A stretch of DNA of 36,808 bases, taken from Streptomyces sp. NP-1717 (GTDB lineage: Bacteria; Actinomycetota; Actinomycetes; Streptomycetales; Streptomycetaceae). Under the pieces are notes generated by a model. That model was not told the origin of the DNA and made no database searches. It saw only the letters and a list, made by a program, of their open reading frames with translations. A program made the position numbers and the translations under genes. Location of the stretch: assembly GCF_022695985.1 (NCBI RefSeq), contig NZ_JAAPBF010000053.1, forward strand, positions 1 through 36,808. Direction: 5' to 3'. This document shows, in pieces, positions 1-9,406 of this stretch (within the stretch, counting starts at the first letter, position 1; every line of letters begins with the position of its first letter).

Positions 1-1282
1 CGGGTCCGCCGCCGGGCGCCACCTGGTGCGCCTCGGGCCCGGGGACGTACCCCATGGCGGGCGCCGGGCCCCCGGTCGAGAACGCCGCGGCCGACACCCC
101 CCGCTCCAGCCGGTCGAGCCGCGTCTGCACGGAACGCTCGTCGTCGAAGGCCGCGGGCAACAGCACGCGCGCGCAGATCAGTTCGAGCTGGAGCCTGGGC
201 GAGGTGGCGCCCCGCATCTCGGTCAGCCCGGTGTTGACGAGGTCGGCGGCCCGGCTCAGCTCGGCGGCCCCGAATACGGACGCCTGGTCCCGCATGCGCT
301 GGACCACGTCGTCGGGGGCGTCGATGAGCCCCTTCGTACCGGCGTCCGGAACGGCGGCCAGGATGACCAGGTCCCGCAGCCGCTCCAGCAGGTCGGCGAC
401 GAACCGCCGCGGATCGTTGCCTCCCTCGATGACCCGGTCCACGACCTCGAAGGCCGCCGCGCCGTCGCCCGAGGCGAAGGCGTCGATCGCCGAGTCGAGC
501 AGCGAACTGTCCGTATAACCGAGGAGGGCCGTCGCCATGGCGTACGTCACACCGTCCTCGGCGGCGCCCGCGAGGAGCTGGTCCATGACGGACATCGAGT
601 CCCGCACGGACCCGGCACCGGCCCGCACCACGAGCGGCAGCACCCCGTCGGCGACCGGGATCGCCTCCTTGGCACACACCTCGCCGAGGTAGTCCCGCAG
701 CGTCCCGGGCGGCACCAGCCGGAACGGATAGTGGTGCGTACGCGACCGGATCGTGCCGATGACCTTCTCCGGCTCGGTGGTCGCGAAGATGAACTTGAGA
801 TGCTCCGGCGGCTCCTCGACCACCTTCAGCAGGGCGTTGAACCCCGCCGGGGTGACCATGTGCGCCTCATCGATGATGTAGATCTTGTAACGACTGCCGG
901 CCGGCCCGAAGAAGGCCTTCTCCCGCAGATCACGCGCGTCGTCCACACCACCGTGCGACGCCGCGTCGATCTCGATGACATCGATCGACCCGGGACCGGT
1001 CCTGGCCAGGTCCTGACAGGACTGGCAGACCCCGCAGGGGGTCGGCGTGGGCCCCTGCTCGCAGTTCAGACAGCGCGCGAGGATGCGCGCACTGGTGGTC
1101 TTCCCACAGCCCCGCGGCCCGCTGAACAGGTACGCGTGATTGACCCGGTTGTTGCGCAGGGCCTGCTGCAGCGGGTCGGTGACATGCTCCTGCCCGATGA
1201 CCTCGGCGAACGACTCGGGGCGGTAACGGCGGTACAGCGCTAGGGACGACACACCTACGACGATATCGGCCCGCTCCGACAT
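1..1282 (-). CDS. dnaX: DNA polymerase III subunit gamma/tau, 3' end cut by window edge
   Basis: This is the clamp-loader ATPase of the replicative polymerase, acting in the cytoplasm at the replication fork. About 427 codons are visible; the C-terminal tau region lies outside the window. Counting from the ATG at 1282, the Walker A motif GPRGCGKT is at residues 55-62, the four zinc-binding cysteines are at 74, 83, 86 and 89, Walker B (IIDEAH) is near 137-141 and sensor 1 (ATTE) is at 167-170. The visible part is colinear with Streptomyces DnaX. The start is ambiguous. ATG at 1282 has a G-rich stretch just upstream, but a GTG at 1250-1252 gives a protein starting (M)SSLALYRRYRP, as usually annotated in this genus. 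The SRP RNA lies just upstream on the same strand, a common actinomycete order. Confidence 0.96.
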   Translation of the reverse strand, partial: MSERADIVVGVSSLALYRRYRPESFAEVIGQEHVTDPLQQALRNNRVNHAYLFSGPRGCGKTTSARILARCLNCEQGPTPTPCGVCQSCQDLARTGPGSIDVIEIDAASHGGVDDARDLREKAFFGPAGSRYKIYIIDEAHMVTPAGFNALLKVVEEPPEHLKFIFATTEPEKVIGTIRSRTHHYPFRLVPPGTLRDYLGEVCAKEAIPVADGVLPLVVRAGAGSVRDSMSVMDQLLAGAAEDGVTYAMATALLGYTDSSLLDSAIDAFASGDGAAAFEVVDRVIEGGNDPRRFVADLLERLRDLVILAAVPDAGTKGLIDAPDDVVQRMRDQASVFGAAELSRAADLVNTGLTEMRGATSPRLQLELICARVLLPAAFDDERSVQTRLDRLERGVSAAAFSTGGPAPAMGYVPGPEAHQVAPGGGP

Positions 1283-1301
1283 CCCACCCCCGCCAACGCG
1301 G

Positions 1302-1391
1302 ACGCCCCCCACGTACCCGCCAGAGCCAACCTACCCTTGCTGCCTTCCGGCCCTGGGGGAGTTCAGTCAGATAGCGCCACGTGAGGGGCTG
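1302..1391 (-). ncRNA. ffs: Small signal recognition particle RNA (4.5S-type)
   Basis: On the minus strand the region contains the nearly invariant SRP helix-8 tetraloop and symmetric-loop segment (GGAAGGCAGCAAGGGUAGG). An 11-bp closing helix pairs 1379-1389 with 1304-1314, allowing one G-U pair. The size of about 90 nt fits the small bacterial SRP RNA, which binds Ffh and directs ribosomes making membrane proteins to FtsY and SecYEG. The position between dnaX and tRNA-Ser is the usual one in Streptomyces. The exact ends were set from the helix and may be off by a few bases. Confidence 0.93.
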
Positions 1392-1466
1392 CGCCCAACA
1401 GTACCCGATCCCCACCCCCACGAACGAGTTCGCGAGCACGGCTCCCCGTCTTGTATGGTTCGTCGC

Positions 1467-1554
1467 GGAGGATTCGCCTAGTGGCCTAGGGCGCACGCTT
1501 GGAAAGCGTGTTGGGGGCAACCCCTCACGAGTTCGAATCTCGTATCCTCCGCCA
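1467..1554 (+). tRNA. tRNA-Ser (anticodon GGA)
   Basis: The acceptor stem GGAGGAT (1467-1473) pairs with ATCCTCC (1544-1550). The discriminator is G1551, and the CCA end is encoded (1552-1554). The anticodon stem CACGC/GCGTG encloses the loop TTGGAAA, with anticodon GGA at 1501-1503. The T arm contains GTTCGAATC. A long variable arm, with TTGGGGGCAACCCC folding as a hairpin, marks it as a class II tRNA, as expected for serine. It should read UCC and UCU codons. A -10-like TTGTATGGT lies at about 1451-1459. Confidence 0.97.
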
Positions 1555-1576
1555 TTGCTCTCACCGGGCAATAGTT

Positions 1577-1610
1577 GAAGGCCCGCCGTCGCTAGCGATG
1601 GCGGGCCTTC
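1577..1610. terminator. Strong hairpin downstream of tRNA-Ser
   Basis: GAAGGCCCGCC (1577-1587) pairs perfectly with GGCGGGCCTTC (1600-1610). The loop is itself a palindrome (TCGCTAGCGA). It lies 22 nt after the tRNA CCA end and has no U-tract, as is usual for actinomycete terminators. It could act in both directions. Confidence 0.8.
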
Positions 1611-2109
1611 GACGTGTGTGGTTGGCAGTTGCTCTGATCGGACTGGCGCCTCGGCGGACGAGGGCGGCCCGAAGGGACCGCCCGATCGTGCGCGGTCACA
1701 CGCTCGTGAGCCACCACCTTGTCTACCGCCGCCCGCCCAAGTTCCGGCAGGTGTTCGGCCGGAGCCATCTCTGCTCTAGACGCGCGATGACTGCCGTTCT
1801 CGAGCAACCCGCCGCTCGCGCAGTCCCGCTCGCCGTTGAGACCGCCAGCATCCACGGCAACGGCCAGGGCGATGACCGGAGTTCCCGGTGCGAGACTACG
1901 GCGCACACGACCGCTGATGACCGCGTTCTCCATCCTGAGGGCCGTCTGACGAGCAGCCCACGTCTCGCTGTCCGGCGGCTTCGGGACGTGATGGATCCGA
2001 CCGGCACTTACGACGACACGACGCGCTACGTGCTCTCGGCGCCGAACCGTGCGCACCGTTAGCCGCTTCCGTGCACGGCGCCGTCAGGCCCATGCCCAGC
2101 CCTGACAGA
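1611..2109. other. About 500 bp with no convincing gene
   Basis: Open frames run through this stretch on both strands, but none has a plausible ribosome-binding site, a recognisable domain or the very high third-position GC of neighbouring genes (hand reading of the minus frame 1592-2056 gives roughly 70%). It may be a decayed gene or a simple spacer between the tRNA-Ser locus and the ATPase promoter. I found no repeat of the tRNA 3' end that would mark an integration scar. Confidence 0.5.
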
Positions 2110-2148
2110 GATAGTATCGATGCAGATAGTATCCCAATCGATAGTATC
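2110..2148. repeat. Three GATAGTATC palindromes at an exact 15-bp period
   Basis: The 9-bp odd palindrome GATAGTATC occurs at 2110-2118, 2125-2133 and 2140-2148, each separated by 6 bp of different sequence. The array ends 18 bp before the GTG of the ATPase gene and 4 bp before its ribosome-binding site. Each copy also contains TAGTAT, a good -10 hexamer, so array and promoter probably overlap. It is far more AT-rich than its surroundings. The likely role is an operator, possibly for autoregulation. Confidence 0.75.
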
Positions 2149-2166
2149 CACAGAGGGAGTCTTATC

Positions 2167-3588
2167 GTGCGTCGCTTCATCGGACGGGATCGCGAGCTGA
2201 CCGTGCTCGGCAACGCCTTGCGGGCGGTCCACGATGCCGTCGGGTCGGCGAAGCCGGGGCAGTGCCTCCTTATGCGGGGAAGGCGGCGGGTCGGCAAGTC
2301 CAGCCTCGTCGAAGAGTTCCTCCGGCGCAGCGAGACACCGTATCTGTTCTTCACCGCGGCGGGCGGCGCGGCGCAGGACGAACTGACGGAACTGCTCGAC
2401 GCCGTCGCCAGGTCTACCCTGCCGGAGCGGGGACTGTTCTCGGAGGAGACCCCCGATCAGTGGAACGCGGCACTCAGACTGCTTGCGGAGATCCTGCCCG
2501 ACGACACTCCCAGCGTCGTCGTCATCGACGAGGTTCCGTATCTGATGGACCGCATCGACGCCTTCGAGGGCCTGCTCCAGCGGGCATGGGACCGGCTGCT
2601 CAGCCGCAAGCCGGTGCTTCTCCTCCTGGTCGGGTCCGATCTGTCGATGATGGAGGCACTGAACAGCTACGACCGTCCCTTTCACCAGCGGGGCCGGGAA
2701 ATGGTCGTTGGGCCCCTGAACCCGGCCGACATCGGCGAGATGCTCGATCTGTCTCCGGCGGCAGCGTTCGACGCGGCGCTGATCACTGGGGGGCTTCCCC
2801 TGATCTGCGCCGAGTGGCGGGCCGGAGCGGATGTCCGAGAGTTCCTCCGCGACTCGCTGGACAACCCGATCTCGGCGCTGCTGGTCTCCGCCGAGCGCTC
2901 ACTGGCCGCGGAGTTTCCACCGCAGGCCATGACCCGGGAGGTTCTTCGCGCCATCGGTTCCGGGGAGCGAACCTTCACCAACATCGCGCGCGCGGCCGGC
3001 GGCATCGCCCACACCACTCTGACCCGGGCCACTGACGTCCTGACCGAGAAACGGGTCGTCGCCGCCGAGTTGCCCCTCTCACTGAGGCCGTCGAAGGAAC
3101 GCCGCTACCGGGTGGCCGACCCCTACCTCCGCTTTTGGCTCGCGTTTCTGGATCCGCACATGGCGGAAATCGAGCGGATGCGGGGAGACCTCACGCTGAG
3201 CCGCATCCAGGAACAGTGGACGAGCTGGCGCGGCCGCGCGATCGAACCCCTGGTGCGGGAATCCCTCGCCCGTCTCCTGCCGGACGGTTCCCTCCCCACC
3301 GCCCCGGCGATCGGCGGGTACTGGACCCGCAGCAACGATGTCGAGATCGACCTGGTGGGCGCCGACCGGCAGCCGGTGGCCAAGCAGTTGCTCTTCCTCG
3401 GCTCGGTCAAGTGGCTGGAGAACTCCGCGTTCGACAGCCACGACCTGGCAGCACTGCACAAGCACCGGGCAGCGATCACCGACGAGCCGGTACCGCTTGT
3501 GGCAGTCTCCCGCAACGGCGTCGATTGTTCCGGCCTTCAGGCGGTGTACGGCCCCGAGGAACTGCTCAGCGCTTGGCGCAGGGCATGA
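2167..3588 (+). CDS. Archaeal-type AAA ATPase with C-terminal DUF234/PD-(D/E)XK-like domain
   Basis: The product is 473 residues. The N-terminal half is a P-loop ATPase of the ATPase_2 family: Walker A GRRRVGKSS near residues 38-46, Walker B VVVIDE with Asp121-Glu122, and a sensor-like LLLLVGSD strand. A winged-helix segment follows (ERTFTNIARAAGG), and the C-terminal part matches the DUF234 nuclease-like fold (EIDLVGAD with Asp395, then GSVKW with Lys415). The Glu usually found in that ExK motif is Ser413 here, so nuclease activity is doubtful. GTG 2167 was chosen because GAGGGAG (2153-2159) precedes it by 7 nt. The open frame extends upstream to 2071 only by reading through the repeat array. 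The family is widespread, but its physiological role is poorly known; a stress or element-defence role is speculation. Confidence 0.85.
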   Translation: MRRFIGRDRELTVLGNALRAVHDAVGSAKPGQCLLMRGRRRVGKSSLVEEFLRRSETPYLFFTAAGGAAQDELTELLDAVARSTLPERGLFSEETPDQWNAALRLLAEILPDDTPSVVVIDEVPYLMDRIDAFEGLLQRAWDRLLSRKPVLLLLVGSDLSMMEALNSYDRPFHQRGREMVVGPLNPADIGEMLDLSPAAAFDAALITGGLPLICAEWRAGADVREFLRDSLDNPISALLVSAERSLAAEFPPQAMTREVLRAIGSGERTFTNIARAAGGIAHTTLTRATDVLTEKRVVAAELPLSLRPSKERRYRVADPYLRFWLAFLDPHMAEIERMRGDLTLSRIQEQWTSWRGRAIEPLVRESLARLLPDGSLPTAPAIGGYWTRSNDVEIDLVGADRQPVAKQLLFLGSVKWLENSAFDSHDLAALHKHRAAITDEPVPLVAVSRNGVDCSGLQAVYGPEELLSAWRRA

Positions 3589-3604
3589 GCAGGAACCGAG
3601 CCCA

Positions 3605-3669
3605 CGGTTGCGGTTCTGGTTGCATTCGCGGCGGTTCAGCACTGTCCGTTGGCCAAAGGCCCGCAACCG
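3605..3669. repeat. Widely spaced inverted repeat between ATPase and signal peptidase genes
   Basis: CGGTTGCGG (3605-3613) is the exact reverse complement of CCGCAACCG (3661-3669), with about 47 nt between the arms. It could form a long-range hairpin that ends ATPase transcription or shapes the leader of the next gene. The large loop makes this weak. Confidence 0.3.
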
Positions 3670-3694
3670 TCGGGCGGCTTCGAGGGGGGCGTGC

Positions 3695-4348
3695 ATGGGG
3701 CAGCGAAGGGTGATGGGCCGGTTGAGGCATGGGGCGTGGGTGTTGGTGACGCTTGGGCTGACGCTCCTGGTGGGGACCGTCGCGTACACCCTCACGAACT
3801 ACAAGATGGTCACCGTCATGGGCGACTCGATGAGACCCGCGTACCCACCGGGCGACCAGCTCTTCGCCGAGCGGATCGACGCGGGCGAGATACGCCGTGG
3901 CGATGTCCTGCTCATCGATGCGCCCGAGCACTTCCGGGGCGAACCGATGCTCCGGCGGGTCATCGGGATGGGTGGCGATCACGTGGTGGGTGAGGGCAGC
4001 CAGGTCACGGTGAACGGGAAGCCGGTGGATGAGCCGTACGTGAGGCACCGCGAGGAGAGCGTGATGGCCAGACCGTACGACGTGAAGGTGCCGGACGGGC
4101 GGTTGTTCCTGCTGGGCGACTACCGGGTGAACTCCAACGACTCGCGTTTCCACCTCAGCGACCGGTCGGGCAGCATCGCCGCCTCCGGAGTACAGGCACG
4201 AGTGCCGGCGGACTCCGCGGCTCCGGGGGTGCTGGCGACGCTCGCGAGCCTTGGAATCGTGCTGGTCCTGGCCGGTGTCGGAGGCTACGTGCTCGGACGG
4301 CGTGACCGGAGGTCGCTCTCGTCATGGACGTCATCGCCCGCGGCCTGA
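3695..4348 (+). CDS. Type I signal peptidase-like protein, catalytic Lys replaced by Arg
   Basis: The product is 217 residues and would sit in the cytoplasmic membrane with its S26-type domain outside. An N-terminal membrane helix (about 14-33) is followed by MGDSMRPAYPPGD, with nucleophile Ser45. The conserved box GDYRVNSNDSR (141-151) is present, and a second membrane helix lies at about 178-200. In the family motif K-R-x-x-G-x-x-G-D, which carries the general-base Lys, this protein reads LRRVIGMGGD: Arg87 stands where Lys is expected. Activity is therefore uncertain; it may be a pseudo-peptidase, or may use another base. ATG 3695 follows GAGGGGGG (3682-3689) with a 5-nt gap. The open frame runs on upstream but has no better start. 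Confidence 0.85.
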   Translation: MGQRRVMGRLRHGAWVLVTLGLTLLVGTVAYTLTNYKMVTVMGDSMRPAYPPGDQLFAERIDAGEIRRGDVLLIDAPEHFRGEPMLRRVIGMGGDHVVGEGSQVTVNGKPVDEPYVRHREESVMARPYDVKVPDGRLFLLGDYRVNSNDSRFHLSDRSGSIAASGVQARVPADSAAPGVLATLASLGIVLVLAGVGGYVLGRRDRRSLSSWTSSPAA

Positions 4349-4374
4349 GCGCCCGGGGTCGCGGACCGCGGAAC

Positions 4375-4380
4375 TAGGAT
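4375..4380 (+). promoter_or_regulatory. Candidate -10 box of a leaderless transcript
   Basis: TAGGAT lies 8 nt before the ATG of the HNH endonuclease gene, and no Shine-Dalgarno sequence sits between them. That spacing would put the transcription start at or next to the A of the ATG. No clear -35 is visible. Confidence 0.55.
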
Positions 4381-4388
4381 CGCCCGTC

Positions 4389-5279
4389 ATGGACTGGCTT
4401 GAGCGCGCCGCGAAGTTGAGGCAGTGGACGGCCAACGGGGTGCGCGCACCCCATAAGCCGCTGCTTCTTCTGTACGCCCTCGGCCGGTTCCAGGAGGACG
4501 CCGGGAGCGAGCTCTCGTACAGCGCGGTGGAAGGGGATCTGAAGCGGTTGCTGGTCGAGTACGGCCCCGGCAACAGGACCACGCCCGCCTACCCGTTCCA
4601 TCATCTGGTCAGCGACGGGGTGTGGGAGGTACGGAGCGAGCGTGGCGCCGGCAGTCCCGGGACCGGGGTGCTGGAGCTGCGGGCGACAAGGGCCGCGGGG
4701 CGGCTCGTACCGGAGTTGAGGGCGGCGCTGCGGCGTGAGCCGTCGCTGGTCGGGCGTATGGCGCGGGTGCTGCTCGATCTGCATTTCCCGCCCTCGCTCC
4801 ACGGCGAGTTGTGTGACGCCGTCGGGCTCGAACTGGAGTCGGCACAGACACCGCTGTCCGCCGCGCGGCGGCAACGGGACCGGCGTATGCGGGACTTGGT
4901 GCTGACGGCGTACGAATACCGTTGCGCCTTCTGCGGCTACGACGGAAGCATCGGCGCGGTCGCGGTGGGACTGGAGGCCGCGCATGTGCGCTGGTGGGCG
5001 TTCGACGGCCCGGACGAGGTCGACAACGGGCTGTGTCTGTGCGCGCTGCACCACAAGCTGTTCGACAAGGGCGTGTTCGGTGTCGACGACGACCACCGGG
5101 TCATGGCCTCGCGGCACTTCGTCGGGCGGAGCCCCGCCGCCCGGGCGCAGGTGACGGACCTCGCGGGGCGAGCGCTGCTGGGCCCGCAGCCGGGTACGAG
5201 CCCGATCGCGCCGGCCCACCGGTCCTGGCACTCCAGTCAGGTCTTTCACGGCGAACCGCGCCCTGCCGCGGTCGTGTGA
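4389..5279 (+). CDS. Sulfur-binding-domain HNH endonuclease (phosphorothioate-DNA restriction type)
   Basis: The product is 296 residues. The N-terminal half resembles the sulfur-binding domain of ScoMcrA-type enzymes: GVRAPHKPLLLLYALGRF at 17-34 and the block TPAYPFHHLVSDGVWEV at 65-81. The C-terminal half is an HNH domain: CAFC (179-182), EAAH (His199), then NGLCLCALHHK with Asn213 and His221/His222. Enzymes of this type bind phosphorothioate-modified DNA and cut nearby, restricting DNA carrying Dnd-type sulfur marks. No dnd genes are present in the window, as expected: hosts with such an enzyme normally lack the modification. ATG 4389 begins the conserved MDWLERAAKLRQW segment and appears to be leaderless. 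It lies 40 bp after the signal peptidase gene. Confidence 0.85.
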   Translation: MDWLERAAKLRQWTANGVRAPHKPLLLLYALGRFQEDAGSELSYSAVEGDLKRLLVEYGPGNRTTPAYPFHHLVSDGVWEVRSERGAGSPGTGVLELRATRAAGRLVPELRAALRREPSLVGRMARVLLDLHFPPSLHGELCDAVGLELESAQTPLSAARRQRDRRMRDLVLTAYEYRCAFCGYDGSIGAVAVGLEAAHVRWWAFDGPDEVDNGLCLCALHHKLFDKGVFGVDDDHRVMASRHFVGRSPAARAQVTDLAGRALLGPQPGTSPIAPAHRSWHSSQVFHGEPRPAAVV

Positions 5280-5310
5280 GCGGCGCGCTCCCGGATCCGC
5301 CGGACAGGGC

Positions 5311-5721
5311 CTACCCGCAGGACGGGCAGAGCCCCCGGTACGTGACCTCCGCCGTCGAGACCGTGAAGCCGAACCGTTCCTCCGGCGGGAGCGCGGAGAG
5401 AGGGTCGCCCGTCGGGTGGACGTCGCGGATCGTGCCGCAGTCGGAGCACACCAGGTGCTGGTGCGGGCGGTGCGCGTTGGGGTCGTAGCGTTTGGCGCGG
5501 CCCTCGGTGGAGACCTCGATCACCTCGCCGAGGGAGACCAGTTCACCCAGGGTGTTGTAGACGGTCGCCCGGGAGATCTCGGGCAGCCGCCGTGCCGCGA
5601 GGGCGTGCACCTCGTCGGCCGTGAGATGGACGTGGTCGCCGTCGAGCACCTGCGCGACGACCCGGCGCTGGGAGGTCATCCGCCAGCCGCGCCCTCGTAG
5701 TCGCTCCAGCAGGTCGCTCAT
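5311..5721 (-). CDS. catR: Fur-family repressor, CatR/FurA-like peroxide sensor
   Basis: The product is 136 residues, normal for the family. The N-terminal winged helix (residues 1-75, with TSQRRVVAQVL and SRATVYNTLGELVSLG) precedes a metal-binding dimerisation half with HRPHQHLVCSDCG and a terminal CPSCG. Cys92, Cys95, Cys132 and Cys135 form the structural zinc site, and the His-rich segment at 84-89 suits the regulatory metal. The sequence looks like Streptomyces CatR, which represses a catalase gene and releases DNA when oxidised. The gene diverges from katG, which makes katG the obvious target. AGGTGA lies 6 nt before the ATG. The symbol rests on resemblance; FurA is the alternative. Confidence 0.88.
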   Translation of the reverse strand: MSDLLERLRGRGWRMTSQRRVVAQVLDGDHVHLTADEVHALAARRLPEISRATVYNTLGELVSLGEVIEVSTEGRAKRYDPNAHRPHQHLVCSDCGTIRDVHPTGDPLSALPPEERFGFTVSTAEVTYRGLCPSCG

Positions 5722-5787
5722 GTCGGTTCACCTGTTCGCGTTCGCGAGAATCCGGAAGTGGATTCCGAAAATACCGGCGGACGCCCG

Positions 5788-5799
5788 CCGGACGTCCGG
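5788..5799. promoter_or_regulatory. 12-bp perfect palindrome in the catR-katG intergenic region
   Basis: CCGGACGTCCGG is self-complementary over its full length. It lies 66 bp upstream of the catR start and directly before the AT-rich stretch leading into the katG promoter. It could be an operator for catR autoregulation or a chance GC-rich palindrome. Confidence 0.3.
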
Positions 5800-5830
5800 A
5801 TTATTACTGGATGTACGTTTAGCTCGCTTC

Positions 5831-5858
5831 TTGACTTGGACTCCGTCCATCGTAGGAT
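5831..5858 (+). promoter_or_regulatory. katG promoter with a palindrome inside the spacer
   Basis: TTGACT (5831-5836) and TAGGAT (5853-5858) are separated by 16 bp, giving a near-consensus vegetative promoter directed at katG. The spacer contains a perfect inverted repeat, TGGAC-TCC-GTCCA (5837-5849), so a repressor bound there would block RNA polymerase. The neighbouring Fur-family protein is the natural candidate. The resulting leader is about 175 nt and includes a GC-rich hairpin around 5954-5977. Confidence 0.6.
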
Positions 5859-6014
5859 CGGTTCCGGCGAATAGCCAAGGAACGTCGCGTGTGGGGCCGT
5901 GTGGGGCTCCCCACTCGCTTACGCGGCAGAGCCCGTACGACCGCGTCAAGTCTGGTCGGCGGGGGCTCCGCCCGACCGCGTCCGACAGCCACTGCCTCTC
6001 CAGAGCACCTTTGA

Positions 6015-8282
<2,268 letters not shown>

Positions 8283-8348
8283 GGTCTCGGGCTCTCAGGC
8301 CCTGAGCCTCTGACCGCCCGGGGCTCGGATCGCCCGAGCAGGCTGTTC

Positions 8349-8386
8349 CGGCCGGGCAGGCCCGTACTCACGGGCCTGCCCGGCCG
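8349..8386. terminator. Bidirectional terminator hairpin between katG and the oxidoreductase gene
   Basis: A perfect 17-bp stem (8349-8365 with 8370-8386) closes a 4-nt ACTC loop between two convergent genes. It is very GC-rich and has no clear U-tract on the plus strand. Confidence 0.85.
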
Positions 8387-8432
8387 TCTCGCGTTTTACG
8401 GGTGTACGCCGGCTGCGCCGGCCAACAGCGCG

Positions 8433-9353
8433 TCAGCGCCCGGGCCGGAGTGATTCGATCGCGCGGGCGAGGCTCTGCGCGCCGTGGCCCTCGGCGATCT
8501 GGGTCTCGAACAGGGTCTGGAGTGGGGTCAGCAGGTCCACCCCGATGCCCTGGGCCCTGGTGGCGGTCAGCATGTTGGCGAGGCCCACCGCGTTGATGTC
8601 CAGGTTGGACGTCTCCGTGGCGTAGTCGCCGGAGTCGATCTCCGCCGCGAAGCCGGGCAGCGCCGCGGCCGCCGCGTTCAGCCAGGGGACGAGGAGGCCG
8701 GTGATGTCCGCGGCTTTGATCCGGGCCGAGTCGGCCACCGCGACCGACTGGAAGAAGCCCGCGAACATCCCGTACATGCCGCTCAGCAGCGAGATGTCGT
8801 AGAGCGACGCCAGGCCGGGGTCGGCGCCGACGAAGGTGGGGGCGCCCAGGAGGTCCAACTGCTCGCGATAGGTGGCGAAGACGGCCGGCGAGCCGCTGTA
8901 GAGGACGAACGCGTCCGGCGTGCCGATCGTCTGCGGTACCGCGTAGACCGCCCCGTCCAGATACTCGGCACCCTGGTCCGCCACCCAGGCGGCCAACTCG
9001 CGGGCGGGTTCGGGTGTTCCGGAGGTGAGGTTGAGGAGCGTACGGCCCCGGAGCGCGCCGGCGGCGGGCGTCAGTATCTCTCGTGCCTTGTCGTAGTCCA
9101 GGACGCAGACGATGACGAGGTCCGCCGCCGCGATGGCCTCGGCCGCCGTCGCCGCACGCGTCGCGCCTCTGGTGACCAGGTCGTCGGCCTTCTCCGGTGA
9201 GCGGTTCCAGACGGTCGTGCGGTGGCCGTGACCGAGGTAGGCGGAGGCCAGGGCGCGGCCCAGGTTGCCGAGGCCGATCACCGCGACCGAGGGCAGGTCG
9301 GCCCGGTTCGGCGTGGTCCGCTCCGGAGTGGTCCGCGCGGGGGTGGTGTTCAT
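8433..9353 (-). CDS. Imine-reductase-like NAD(P)-dependent oxidoreductase
   Basis: The product is 306 residues, cytoplasmic. An N-terminal Rossmann fold with VIGLGNLGRA (residues 25-34) is followed by WNRSPEKA, typical of NADPH binding in the 6-phosphogluconate/beta-hydroxyacid dehydrogenase superfamily. The block LDGAVYAVPQTIGTPDAFVL and the segment GLASLYDISLLSGMYG match bacterial imine reductases; Asp186 falls where those enzymes have their catalytic Asp. The natural substrate cannot be read from sequence. AGAGGAA precedes the ATG. The N-terminus contains three TTP triplets in a short Thr/Pro-rich tail. The gene diverges from the SARP regulator across 118 bp and is a likely target of it. 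Confidence 0.85.
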   Translation of the reverse strand: MNTTPARTTPERTTPNRADLPSVAVIGLGNLGRALASAYLGHGHRTTVWNRSPEKADDLVTRGATRAATAAEAIAAADLVIVCVLDYDKAREILTPAAGALRGRTLLNLTSGTPEPARELAAWVADQGAEYLDGAVYAVPQTIGTPDAFVLYSGSPAVFATYREQLDLLGAPTFVGADPGLASLYDISLLSGMYGMFAGFFQSVAVADSARIKAADITGLLVPWLNAAAAALPGFAAEIDSGDYATETSNLDINAVGLANMLTATRAQGIGVDLLTPLQTLFETQIAEGHGAQSLARAIESLRPGR

Positions 9354-9406
9354 GTCGTTCCTCTGCTCGGTGGGGCGGGTCGGTGAGAAGAACTCTGCCG
9401 AGCGGG

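Noticed and set aside
26..1243. Long open frame antisense to dnaX
   Set aside because: The minus strand encodes the DnaX motifs without interruption; the plus frame is a high-GC shadow with no domain.
1467..1554. tRNA-Ser as attachment site of an integrated element
   Set aside because: No direct repeat of the tRNA 3' end and no integrase are present in the window.
1592..2062. Overlapping open frames on both strands after tRNA-Ser
   Set aside because: Third-position GC is too low, there is no ribosome-binding site and no recognisable family. I compared them mentally with transposase and integrase patterns and found no match.
2071..2166. N-terminal extension of the ATPase with repeated Asp-Ser-Ile
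   Set aside because: The Asp-Ser-Ile repeats are simply the translation of the GATAGTATC array. A good ribosome-binding site and the conserved N-terminus point to GTG 2167.
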